From: Pseudonocardiales bacterium
Lineage (GTDB): Bacteria; Actinomycetota; Actinomycetes; Mycobacteriales; Pseudonocardiaceae
Length of the DNA stretch: 44,618 bases
Assembly (NCBI GenBank): GCA_003244245.1
Contig: QHBY01000231.1
Span: forward strand, 1 to 44,618
Reading direction: 5' to 3'
The first letter of the stretch is position 1; each line of letters begins with the position of its first letter. Shown piece by piece: positions 1 through 7,755 of this stretch. Below the pieces are notes generated by a model. That model searched no databases, was not told the DNA's origin, and worked only from the letters and a program-made list of their open reading frames with translations. The position numbers and the translations under genes were made by a program.

Positions 1-284
1 AGCTGGACGGCTGCCGGGTCCGGAGGGTTCCAGGCCGGCCCGAGCCCGGCCAGTCTCGGGTTCTCCAACATGTCCTGGACCGCACCGTGCGGCCGGACGA
101 CGAGGATCGGATGGGGGGGTGCTCCGGCGTACGCGGCCGCGGTGGTGGGATGGCGGCTGCTGCACAGGGCCACGAGATCGGACAGCTTGGTGACCGGCTC
201 GTCGATCTTCCTGCCGCCGCAGCCGACCAGCCCGGCGAGCAGCAGCGCAGCGGAGCAGACGTAATACCTGGATAGACTCTGCAT
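1..284 (-). CDS. Putative lipoprotein, partial (runs off left edge)
   Basis: This reading frame is open to the left edge and is missing from the ORF track because it has no stop in the window. It starts at ATG 284 with a GAGAGG ribosome site about 6 nt upstream. The first 23 residues form a lipoprotein signal: a short positive start, a hydrophobic stretch and a lipobox ending LVGC, followed by GGRK. The visible mature part (about 70 residues) includes PILVVRPHGAVQDMLENP. I do not recognise the family. The product is expected on the outer face of the membrane. The AT-rich gap to its right probably holds its promoter. Confidence 0.7.
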   Translation of the reverse strand, partial: MQSLSRYYVCSAALLLAGLVGCGGRKIDEPVTKLSDLVALCSSRHPTTAAAYAGAPPHPILVVRPHGAVQDMLENPRLAGLGPAWNPPDPAAVQ

Positions 285-399
285 CGCTGGCCTCTCCCGA
301 CCGGCCGCTGCGAGTCCCGGATCTCGCCGTGGCTGCGTCCTCGATCAACCCAACCGCGCCCCCGACCGTTGCCTCAGCGGCCGTGGTCCCGAGATTTAA

Positions 400-455
400 T
401 CCAATGGTCATATTTCACGCAATACGGAATAAGGTCAACATCCCGCCGTTATGAC
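400..455 (-). promoter_or_regulatory. AT-rich probable promoter for the left-edge lipoprotein
   Basis: The 285-561 gap between the lipoprotein start and the thpR stop has one distinctly AT-rich patch. Read on the minus strand it contains TTGACC, followed about 17-19 nt later by AAATATGA, which resembles a sigma-70-type promoter pointing towards the lipoprotein. Nothing else is recognisable in this gap. Confidence 0.35.
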
Positions 456-561
456 CCGGCTTAGCAGATTTGGCCTGCGGCTCGATGAGGTCGCGGCGCC
501 ACTGACCGAAGACCCCAGCCGCAAGGTCGGCGGGTCCGGTGGCGTGTTCGCCCCTCGCTGT

Positions 562-1134
562 TCATGGGCGCCATGCTGGGCACCGCCTCTGGGCGAGCGG
601 CCACCCGGCGATCGGTTCGTACAGCGCGGAGCCGTCCGGTCCGGCGCCTAGCCGGCTGCGAATCAGGTGCAGCGAGGTGGCGACCCACGCGAGCCCTTCC
701 CACGGCGCGAGTCGCTCAACCAGCGGCAGCAGGTCAGCCGCGCCGTCGGACCGGGCCAGTGTGAGGTGTGGGTGGTACGGACGTTGTTCCACCGGCAGGC
801 GGCTGCGCCGGGCGGCGGCCCGTACCGAGTCGGCCAGCCTGCGCAGCCCATCGACATTCCCCTGCACCCCGATCCACAGCACCCGGTGCCCGAACCGGCC
901 GCCACCGCCGAAAGCCAGCGGCAGCGGCGGGTGCCGTGCGGCTGCCCGGTTCAGCCTGCGGGCCAGCTCGTCGACGACCTCGTCTGCTACCTCGCCGAGG
1001 AAGACCAGCGTCAGGTGCCACTGCTCTGGGCGGGTCCACCGAAGCTCCGGCGCCAGCTCACGCAGCGCCCCTGTGCTGGCACGCAGTTCCTCGACGACCG
1101 CATCCGGTGGTGTCAGGGCCACGAACAGTCGCAC
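562..1134 (-). CDS. thpR: RNA 2',3'-cyclic phosphodiesterase (2'-5' RNA ligase family)
   Basis: The 190-residue product has the two HxTx signature motifs of the 2H phosphoesterase superfamily: HLTLVF near residue 40 and HLTLAR near residue 123. It also has the usual N-terminal MRLFVALTPP strand. Family members hydrolyse 2',3'-cyclic phosphates of RNA ends in the cytoplasm and can ligate 2'-5' halves in vitro. The length matches the bacterial family. The start is a GTG (1134) preceded by GAGGAT. The gene stands alone between a lipoprotein and an Rpf relic, so its context gives no pathway. Confidence 0.9.
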   Translation of the reverse strand: MRLFVALTPPDAVVEELRASTGALRELAPELRWTRPEQWHLTLVFLGEVADEVVDELARRLNRAAARHPPLPLAFGGGGRFGHRVLWIGVQGNVDGLRRLADSVRAAARRSRLPVEQRPYHPHLTLARSDGAADLLPLVERLAPWEGLAWVATSLHLIRSRLGAGPDGSALYEPIAGWPLAQRRCPAWRP

Positions 1135-1141
1135 CGGGTCA

Positions 1142-1420
<279 letters not shown>

Positions 1421-1709
1421 TCATAGGGACCCCGGTGAGTACCCATACCTGAGAGTAATCGGGAGGTCCTCGCCATGTCCATGTCTCCGCGAACGCGCAC
1501 ACGACTGGTGGCCGCCGGAAATCGCGCGGAATTCAGGTCCCGCGTTGACCCACCGTCGACCTACGTCCCTGTTCCTCGCGTGGTGGTCACCGCCATTGCG
1601 GTCGAATCCACTCGGGCGGTTCGGGAACTGGAGTCGATCGGGTACTACTCCCGGAGTAGGGGACTATTGGCTCCGGGACAGGCGCGGAGCGATTACGGAG
1701 ACAGTGGCG

Positions 1710-1964
1710 ATGGTGCTCGAGTTGACGCTGCTGGCACTGGTGTGGCTCTTGGGGTTGACTGCGGTGCATCGGTGGTACCGACGCCGCCGCGGAGGCCCGA
1801 GCCCGTCCAGCGCCCCGCTGTGCAGCGGCAGTTCGAGCATCAGCGCGGACGCTTCCGGTTGCCTAGCTCTGGAGGGTGAGTCGCCGGGTGCAACGTCCTC
1901 TTCTGCCGCAACGTTGGTGATTGAGATTGGCGGTGGGGATATCGGCTCACAGTGGTGGGCATGA
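1710..1964 (+). CDS. Possible small single-span membrane protein
   Basis: An 84-codon frame starts at ATG 1710 with GGAG 9 nt upstream. It is embedded in a longer ORF whose earlier codons look non-coding. Residues 3-19 (LELTLLALVWLLGLTAV) would span the membrane once, followed by a basic stop-transfer HRWYRRRR and a Ser-rich tail. I do not recognise a family. The ribosome site and clean topology are the only support. Confidence 0.35.
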   Translation: MVLELTLLALVWLLGLTAVHRWYRRRRGGPSPSSAPLCSGSSSISADASGCLALEGESPGATSSSAATLVIEIGGGDIGSQWWA

Positions 1965-1976
1965 CGCCCTCGTCGG

Positions 1977-2855
1977 CTACGCGATGCGGTTGGACAGCCG
2001 ACCCAGGCCGGTGATCGACACCTCGACGAGGTCCCCGCTGGTTAGGAACTTGGGTGGGTCGAACCCAATTCCGACGCCAGCTGGGGTGCCGGTGGCGATC
2101 AGGTCGCCGGGCAGCAGCGTGATCCCTGCCGACAGGGTGACGATCAGTTCCGGGATGTCGAAGATCAAGTCCTTGACCGGGGCGAACTGGCGGCGTTCGT
2201 CGTTGACAGTGGTCTCGATCTGCAGCGCGGTCACGTCGGTGATCTCGTCGGCGGTCACCGCGTACGGGCCCAACGGGCAGTGCGTGTCCAGCGACTTGCC
2301 CAGCAGCCATTGCTTGTGGTCGCGTTGCAGGTCCCGCGCGGTGACGTCGTTGACGATCGTGTAGCCCCACACGTGCTTGTAAGCATGTTCGCGGGTGATG
2401 CCGCGTCCGCCGCGGCCGATGATCACGCAGAGTTCGCCCTCGTAGTCGAGTTCGCTCGTGACTCCGCGGTGCGGGGCGATGGCGGCGGTAGGTCCGGTGA
2501 CCGATGTCGTGGCCTTGCTGAACAGGATCGGCTTGGCTGGTAGTTGTTTGCACCGGCCCGGGGTGTCGTAGCCGCTGCGGCCGAACTCCGCGACGTGTTC
2601 GCGGTAGTTCTTCCCAACGCAGAAGATGTTCCGCCGCGGCGTGGGAATCGGCGCGAGCAACTCCACCGAGTCCAGCGGCAGCGTCGGCAACGCGACGGTG
2701 CGTTCGCGCAGCGCGGGCCCGAGTTCATCCCAGCCCTCGATCACCTCAAGCAGCCCGGCACCGGACGGGAGCAGCTCGCTGGCATCGCAGACGACACCGG
2801 CGTTGGCGACGCCGACCCGGCTCGTCGTCCCGGTGGAGAAGGTCACCAGCTTCAT
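1977..2855 (-). CDS. Fumarylacetoacetate hydrolase (FAH) family protein
   Basis: The 292-residue protein starts at MKLVTFST, the usual FAH-family start. The ORF-track start lies 36 codons upstream in sequence that does not look coding. The N-terminal cap region is followed by NIFCVGKNYREH, then the metal site YEGELCVIIGR (paired acidic residues) and the conserved VNDVTARDLQ, and ends with LLPGDLIATGTPAGVG. FAH-family enzymes hydrolyse or decarboxylate beta-diketo acids in aromatic-compound breakdown, or isomerise acylpyruvates, using Mg2+ in the cytoplasm. No catabolic neighbours remain, so the substrate is open. The ribosome site before MKLV is weak; an in-frame ATG ten codons earlier is the alternative. 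Confidence 0.88.
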   Translation of the reverse strand: MKLVTFSTGTTSRVGVANAGVVCDASELLPSGAGLLEVIEGWDELGPALRERTVALPTLPLDSVELLAPIPTPRRNIFCVGKNYREHVAEFGRSGYDTPGRCKQLPAKPILFSKATTSVTGPTAAIAPHRGVTSELDYEGELCVIIGRGGRGITREHAYKHVWGYTIVNDVTARDLQRDHKQWLLGKSLDTHCPLGPYAVTADEITDVTALQIETTVNDERRQFAPVKDLIFDIPELIVTLSAGITLLPGDLIATGTPAGVGIGFDPPKFLTSGDLVEVSITGLGRLSNRIA

Positions 2856-3050
2856 CGCTGAACCAATCTGACCAATTGAGCCCATATGAACTTCGCCGAC
2901 ACTACGCTGAAGACCCGTCATGCTAATCGACAGGCTGCGGAGACTCTGGTTTGCACAGCCCAAGGGCCATTACATCTTGGTCCACCGGCTGAACGTCCCG
3001 GTGGACGGTCCCCCCGCGGCACACGTTTCTCCTCGACGGGAGGCCCCTGT

Positions 3051-3080
3051 TTAGCGTCTAGCTGACAGTTGTTCTATCAT
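3051..3080 (+). promoter_or_regulatory. Probable promoter of the first lsr2 copy
   Basis: A good -10 hexamer TATCAT (3075-3080) lies about 37 nt before the lsr2 start, with a weak -35-like TTAGCG 18 nt upstream. An AGGAG ribosome site follows near 3106. Confidence 0.4.
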
Positions 3081-3116
3081 CACAACCAGACAATCCCCTC
3101 GGCTTAGGAGACCTTC

Positions 3117-3479
3117 ATGGCGCGCAAGGTAGAGACCACACTCGTGGATGACATGACGGGTGACGCCGCTGATGAGACGGTGGCCTTCGGCCTGGATGGC
3201 GTCGAGTTTGAGATCGACCTTTCGGCAAACAGCGCGGGTGTTTTGCGGGATATTCTCGCGGACTACGCGAACGCGGGACGCAAGGTCGGCAAGCGCACCG
3301 CCGTGTCGAACGATCGCTCTCGTCCGTCCGCAACTCCCCGCGGGAATCGTGAGAAGGCCGCTGCGATCCGCGCATGGGCCCGCGAAGCTGGCCGCCAGGT
3401 GTCGGACCGTGGCCGGATCTCCGCTGAGGTAGCGAAGGCGTTCGAGGACGCACACCGTGGACTGGCGGTCGTGGGGTGA
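3117..3479 (+). CDS. Lsr2 family nucleoid-associated protein (copy 1)
   Basis: The 120-residue protein aligns by eye with the second Lsr2 at 43359. It has the N-terminal dimerisation strand pair (VETTLVDDMTGDAADETVAF, then VEFEIDLS), a linker, and the C-terminal DNA-binding region AIRAWAREAGRQVSDRGRISAEV. That region carries the RGR hook that enters the minor groove of AT-rich DNA. Lsr2 silences foreign AT-rich genes, like H-NS. Start ATG has AGGAG at good spacing. It lies among accessory and decayed genes, unlike the copy in the housekeeping block, so it may be a specialised or acquired paralogue. Confidence 0.93.
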   Translation: MARKVETTLVDDMTGDAADETVAFGLDGVEFEIDLSANSAGVLRDILADYANAGRKVGKRTAVSNDRSRPSATPRGNREKAAAIRAWAREAGRQVSDRGRISAEVAKAFEDAHRGLAVVG

Positions 3480-3889
3480 CGGTCGGGTGCGGCCCGGCGC
3501 GCCTGATCGGTGTTGGATCTCCGCGAGGGGTGTGGACTGGCGCATTTCTCCGCCCCCTCGTCGGTGTAAGCCCGCCTGGGCGGTCGGTGAGCGTGTCGAC
3601 CAATTCGTTGAACTCACCTGGCGGGCGCTGACCAGCGCCGTTCATGCGGCTTTCGACCCTGTAGACGGTCACAGCGGCCGCCGCACCACTTCTACGATCC
3701 GCTGCCCACCGTTGAACACTTCACGCAGGTCGACACCGCCTGAGCCGCAGCGGGTGCCGGTTGAGGATCCCTCACTGGCAACAGCAAACGTCCGCACATG
3801 CCGCTGTCCGCGCGGATGCCGACGCAGGCCTTGCGCAGCGACCCGTAAGGCCGCCCACCGGAACGTCCAACCGGGGTCGAGGGGCGTCG
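3480..3889. other. Non-coding stretch, no recognisable gene
   Basis: Between Lsr2 and the luciferase-like relic I see no ORF with family resemblance on either strand. The ORFs listed here are Arg/Pro-rich, as expected of non-coding high-GC DNA. It may hold the unrecognisable 5' part of the luciferase-like gene whose tail follows. Confidence 0.5.
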
Positions 3890-4187
3890 CAGGCTCCGTC
3901 GTCTCACCGAGCCGTCCACATGGTGCTTCGGCGTGCCTGACCCGTCTGCCCGGCCGACGCCTACCGCGACGCCGGCGGGCGCGGCAAGCTGCACCTCCGG
4001 GTGTTCCTGGCTGGGCGCTGGAAAAGGACGCCGCGCTGGCGATCGTGCACGACCAGTGTGGATCCAACCTGTTCGGTTCACCCGGCGGGGCTCAACGAGT
4101 ATGCTGAGCCGGGCTTCGAGCAGATCTACCTGCACGCGTCGGCCAGGAGCATCGACGCGTTCGGCGTCCACGTCCTACGGAGCTGTC
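3890..4187 (+). pseudogene. Relic of a luciferase-like (LLM) flavin/F420 oxidoreductase C-terminus
   Basis: Three in-order blocks of an LLM-class oxidoreductase can be read by switching frames: DAYRDAGGRGKLHLRVFLAG, then ALEKDAALAIVHDQCGSNLF, then LNEYAEPGFEQIYLHASARS followed by IDAFGVHVL. The last block matches the usual C-terminal EYAELGFExIYLHxVG..FIDAFGxxVLP of this family. About 45 residues are missing between the second and third blocks, and a TGA lies before the first. LLM genes of this type are often found next to GH13 trehalose-synthase-like genes, and an intact one follows here. I infer the decayed first gene of that pair. Confidence 0.65.
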
Positions 4188-5846
4188 ATGAGGTTGACCC
4201 GTACGTCCGACCTGTGGTGGAGGAACGCGGTCATCTACTGCCTGGACGTCGAGACCTACCAGGACAGCAACGGCGATGGACACGGCGACTTCCGTGGCCT
4301 GATCCAGCGCATCGACCACCTGCATCGGCTCGGTGTGACCTGCATCTGGCTGATGCCGTACTACCCGTCTCCGGACCGCGACGACGGCTACGACATCACC
4401 GACTTCTACGGCGTCGACGCCAGGCTGGGCAGCCACGGTGAGTTCGTCGAGTTCGTGCGCACCGCGCGCGACCGCGGCATCCGGGTGATCGCCGACCTCG
4501 TGGTCAATCACACCTCCGACCAGCACCCGTGGTTCCAGAGCGCCCGCAGCAGCCCCGACTCGCCGTACCGCGACTGGTACGTCTGGGCGGACGAGCCGCC
4601 CGCGGACGGCCCGCAGGGCATCGCGTTCCCGGACCAGGAGACCAGCGTCTGGACCTACGACAAGGTCGCCGGCCAGTACTACCTGCACCGGTTCTACAAG
4701 TTCCAGCCCGACCTCAACGTGGCCAACCCGGAAGTGCGCGACGAGATCGCGCGGACGATCGGCTTCTGGCTGCAGCTCGGGCTGTCCGGGTTCCGGGTCG
4801 ACGCCGTCCCGTTCCTGTTGGAGACAACCGGGCAGGACGACGCGGGCCAGCTCCCGGACCCGCACGACTACCTCGCTGACCTGCGGGCGTTTCTCGGCCG
4901 GCGCAGCGGTGAGGGCGTGCTGCTCGGCGAGGTCAACCTGCCGTACCCACAGACGATGACGTTCTTCGGCGCGGAGCGCGACGAGCTGACCATGTGCTTC
5001 GACTTCATCGGCATGCAGCGGATGTACCTGTCGCTGGCCCGCGGCAACGCCGAACCACTGGCCGAGGCGCTGCGCGACCGACCGGAGCCGCCCAAGGACG
5101 CGCACTGGGCGACCTTCGTCCGCAATCACGACGAGCTAACCCTGGACAAGCTCACCGACACGCAGCGCCAGGAGGTGTTCGAGGCGTTCGGGCCGGCCCC
5201 GGACATGCAGCTCTACGGCCGCGGGCTGCGCCGGCGGCTGCCGACGATGCTCGGCGGCGACCGAGACCGCATCCGGATGGTCTACAGCCTGCTGTTCTCG
5301 CTGCCCGGCACGCCTGTGCTGTTCTACGGCGAAGAGATCGGCATGGGCGAGGACCTCCGGGCGGAAGGCCGGCTCGCGGTGCGCACGCCGATGCAATGGT
5401 CACCGGAGCTCGGCGGCGGGTTCTCCACCGCCGAGGAGTCCGAGCTGTCCGGCCCGATCCCGGAGGGCGAGTACGGGCCTGAGCGCGTCAACGTCACTGC
5501 CCAGGAGCGCGACCCGGAATCGATGCTGTCCTGGATGCGGTTGCTGATCGAGTCCTACCGGGCCTGCCCCGAGCTGGCGTGGGGGCGCTACCAGGTGCTC
5601 GATGCCGGCGACGCCGCCGTGCTCGCGCACCGCTGCGACACCGAGGGCGGCACGGTCGTCGCGGTGCACAACTTGGGGGCGGACCCCACGAGCGCGTCGA
5701 TGAAGCTGACCGGGCTCGACGATTCATGCCTGCTGAGCGACGTGCTGGTCAACGGATCGAAACGGGTGACCAAGGACGGTTCGGTGACCCTCAAGCTCAA
5801 GCGGTACGGCTGCCGCTGGCTACGTGTCGAGCGTGATCACCGGTGA
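4188..5846 (+). CDS. GH13 alpha-glucosidase-type enzyme, trehalose-synthase-like
   Basis: The 552-residue protein has all four GH13 regions: DLVVNH (about residue 102), GFRVDAV with the nucleophile Asp (about 201), GEVN with the acid/base Glu (about 246) and FVRNHDE (about 313). It starts TSDLWWRNAVIYCLDVETYQ, typical of trehalose synthase and related maltose-converting enzymes, and ends with a beta-sandwich domain. Such enzymes interconvert maltose and trehalose or hydrolyse short alpha-glucans in the cytoplasm. GEVNL replaces the GEANQ usual in TreS, so the exact reaction is uncertain. There is no fused or adjacent maltokinase. The start chosen is ATG 4188 after CGGAG; the longer ORF upstream reads through the LLM relic. 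Confidence 0.9.
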   Translation: MRLTRTSDLWWRNAVIYCLDVETYQDSNGDGHGDFRGLIQRIDHLHRLGVTCIWLMPYYPSPDRDDGYDITDFYGVDARLGSHGEFVEFVRTARDRGIRVIADLVVNHTSDQHPWFQSARSSPDSPYRDWYVWADEPPADGPQGIAFPDQETSVWTYDKVAGQYYLHRFYKFQPDLNVANPEVRDEIARTIGFWLQLGLSGFRVDAVPFLLETTGQDDAGQLPDPHDYLADLRAFLGRRSGEGVLLGEVNLPYPQTMTFFGAERDELTMCFDFIGMQRMYLSLARGNAEPLAEALRDRPEPPKDAHWATFVRNHDELTLDKLTDTQRQEVFEAFGPAPDMQLYGRGLRRRLPTMLGGDRDRIRMVYSLLFSLPGTPVLFYGEEIGMGEDLRAEGRLAVRTPMQWSPELGGGFSTAEESELSGPIPEGEYGPERVNVTAQERDPESMLSWMRLLIESYRACPELAWGRYQVLDAGDAAVLAHRCDTEGGTVVAVHNLGADPTSASMKLTGLDDSCLLSDVLVNGSKRVTKDGSVTLKLKRYGCRWLRVERDHR

Positions 5847-6079
5847 GCGCTGTCCGCGATGGTGTTCCAGAACATCAGCTCGTAGGCCTGGAACAGCCGG
5901 CCATAGGTGAACGCCTCGCCGGACTGCCGGCCCGCGTCGATGCCGGCCTGCAGCGCGGCCACGGCCTGCTCCTCGATTTCAGGCACCGGCGTGGCGAAGA
6001 AGTCGAAGAACCCGCACGCCTCGTCGTCGAAGCCATAGTGCTCGCGCATCGCACCCGCGATGGTGGCGGCCGTCGGCAT
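5837..6079 (-). pseudogene. C-terminal remnant of a haem-oxygenase-fold (TenA/PqqC-like) protein
   Basis: The 80 codons read REHYGFDDEACGFFDFFATP, VPEIEEQAVAALQAGIDAG and FTYGRLFQAYELMFWNTIA. These are helices typical of the C-terminal half of TenA/PqqC or iron-containing-redox-type proteins (normally about 220 residues). Upstream the frame can be followed for another 35 codons without a start before a TAG, and the N-terminal half is absent. It converges on the GH13 gene with a 10-nt overlap of 3' ends. A small free-standing protein is possible but unlikely; I treat it as truncated. Confidence 0.55.
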
Positions 6080-6305
6080 CAGGAGCTCGCGGCCGGTGCA
6101 TGGCCCAGTCGCCGGTCCGCGGAGCCTCGCCCCGTTCCCGTCATCGCCCCAGCGGTGGCTGTCGCCCCCGGGTCCGAGCTACGCCTTTCCGTGCGAGCGG
6201 CGGCGGCCCGCGCCACACAACTCGGCGAGGCCCACGGGTGGTCGTGTTCCACCATCAGACCCGCGATGGACGGCTTGACGGCGAGGGTCTTGTCCACGGC
6301 GTCGT

Positions 6306-6431
6306 CCGCGCCGATGGGACGCTAGGGTCGGCGGACCGAGCGGTTACGGTGATGTGCACCTGTCAACGGTTCGTGAGGGCAAGCTCGTGCGCTTCCGTGA
6401 GCACACCGATCTGGACGGGACTCTCAACTGA
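6306..6431 (+). pseudogene. 3' remnant of a SnoaL/NTF2-like gene
   Basis: A frame too short for the track reads GYGDVHLSTVREGKLVRFRE followed by HTDLDGTLN and TGA. This is the usual last beta-hairpin and tail of SnoaL-like NTF2-fold proteins (HxWTVRDGKVVRFREYTD). Everything upstream of about 6306 is out of frame or unrelated. It sits just before the SIMPL gene. Confidence 0.5.
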
Positions 6432-6525
6432 CCCGCTCCGGGCTGGCCGCGGCGCTTGCGACCGTGCCAGCCTTTCGACGCTGGCGGATCGTCCTTGGTG
6501 GGCCAATCACTGAACGGAGATCCCG

Positions 6526-7163
6526 ATGAAGCTCAGCTTGGCCGGTGTGGTGGTCCTCGCGCGCTCGGTGCCGCCGCCCTGGCCGGTTGCTCCAGCGGCA
6601 ATGAACCGGTGACGTCGACCGGCGCTGGGTCGACAAGCCTTCCCGGCATCACCACCCGCGGTCTCGGAACGGTCACCAGGACCCCGGACACCGTGACCGT
6701 CGTCATCGGAGTTCAGACCCGGGCGCAGAGCGCGAAGGGCGCCCTTGATGCCAACACCGGAAAGGCGACCGCGCTGATTGACGTGTTGAAGAGCAAGGGA
6801 GTCGCAGCAGCGGATTTGCAGACCAGTCAGCTGTCGGCCAACCCGACGTCTGACTCGGCGACCGGGCGGATCACCGGCTACGAGGTGACCAACCAGGTCA
6901 CGGCCAAGCTGCATGATATCGGCGCCGCCGGCGGGCTCATCGACGCCGCTGGTGAGGCGGCGGGTGACGCTGTGCGGCTGCAGCAACTCGCCTTCTTGAT
7001 CGATGACGACTCCGCATCACGGGCCCAGGCCCGGGCCGACGCGGTGCGGCAGGCGCAAGCACATGCCAAGCAGATGGCCGACGCGGCTGCGCCTGTCCCC
7101 ATCGAGCCCGGTGCACAGGAACTCGCCGTCATGGTCGAGGTCGTCTACGCCATCGACCAGTAA
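6526..7163 (+). CDS. SIMPL (DUF541) domain lipoprotein, apparent frameshift in signal peptide
   Basis: The natural start is ATG 6526, with GGAGA 5 nt upstream, giving MKLSLAGVVVLA. After about 12 codons the signal peptide continues in another frame as ALGAAALAGCSS, a clear lipobox. One nucleotide appears to be missing near 6562. The remaining 200 residues are one clean frame: GITTRGLGTVTRTPDTVTVV, VQTRAQSAKGALDANTGKAT, ITGYEVTNQVTAKL and a C-terminal strand LAVMVEVVYAIDQ, all typical of SIMPL/DUF541. These are exported proteins of unclear function. Either the gene is freshly broken or the base is a sequencing error. Part of its 3' end is duplicated at 12217-12322. Confidence 0.75.
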
Positions 7164-7238
7164 GTCTCCGAGCGGCTGGTGGCGCCCCATTCGGCCTTGT
7201 CCAGCAGCCCGTCGGCGAGGATCCTCGGGTGCGTGGGC

Positions 7239-7679
7239 ATGGAGCTTTGTTGGATCGACGCCACTGCCGTGGACGCCGTCGTCGCAGCCAGCCACCTCTT
7301 CGACCACCACGTGGAGCGGCACTGGGTCCAGGACTTCTTGGTGGAGCCCGCTCACCACCTGTGTCTTGCCTACCAAGGCGGTGAGCCGGCCGGCTTCGTG
7401 TCAGGTGTCGAGCTGACGCACCCGGACAAGGGCACGGAGATGTTTCTGTATGAGCTCGCCGTCGATGACCGTTTCCGGCGTCGAGGCATTGGCTCAGCAC
7501 TCGTCGCAGCCCTCGTTGACCTCGCGCGGACCAGGGGGTGTTACGGCATGTGGGTCCTCACCGACGCAGACAACTCCGCCGCCCTCGCGACCTACCAGTC
7601 GAGCGGCCCCATCCAGCAGAGCGAGTCGGTGATGCTCACCTGGTGTCTCCACGGCGCCCATCACACGTTCGTGGACTAG
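7239..7679 (+). CDS. GNAT acetyltransferase, AAC(3)-I-like
   Basis: The 146-residue product (ATG 7239; the track ORF begins 20 codons earlier) follows the pattern of the AAC(3)-I aminoglycoside 3-N-acetyltransferase group. It has an N-terminal FDHHVERHWVQDFL segment, EMFLYELAVDDRFRRRGIG with the acetyl-CoA-binding RRxGIG loop, and a closing ALATYQSSG. GNAT enzymes move acetyl from acetyl-CoA to an amine in the cytoplasm. Resistance is only a family possibility; many chromosomal relatives have other substrates. It is the first gene of the segment bracketed by SIMPL 3'-end copies, 76 nt before the SARP regulator and in the same direction. Confidence 0.8.
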   Translation: MELCWIDATAVDAVVAASHLFDHHVERHWVQDFLVEPAHHLCLAYQGGEPAGFVSGVELTHPDKGTEMFLYELAVDDRFRRRGIGSALVAALVDLARTRGCYGMWVLTDADNSAALATYQSSGPIQQSESVMLTWCLHGAHHTFVD

Positions 7680-7755
7680 TAGCACCGGCCGCGGGTGCAA
7701 CAACTCGACCACGGGAGCGTGGCGGCGGACCAGGCTGTTGGGGAACGGGAATCTC

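Noticed and set aside
4092-5129. 345-aa ORF antisense to the GH13 gene
   Set aside because: Shadow frame without family resemblance.
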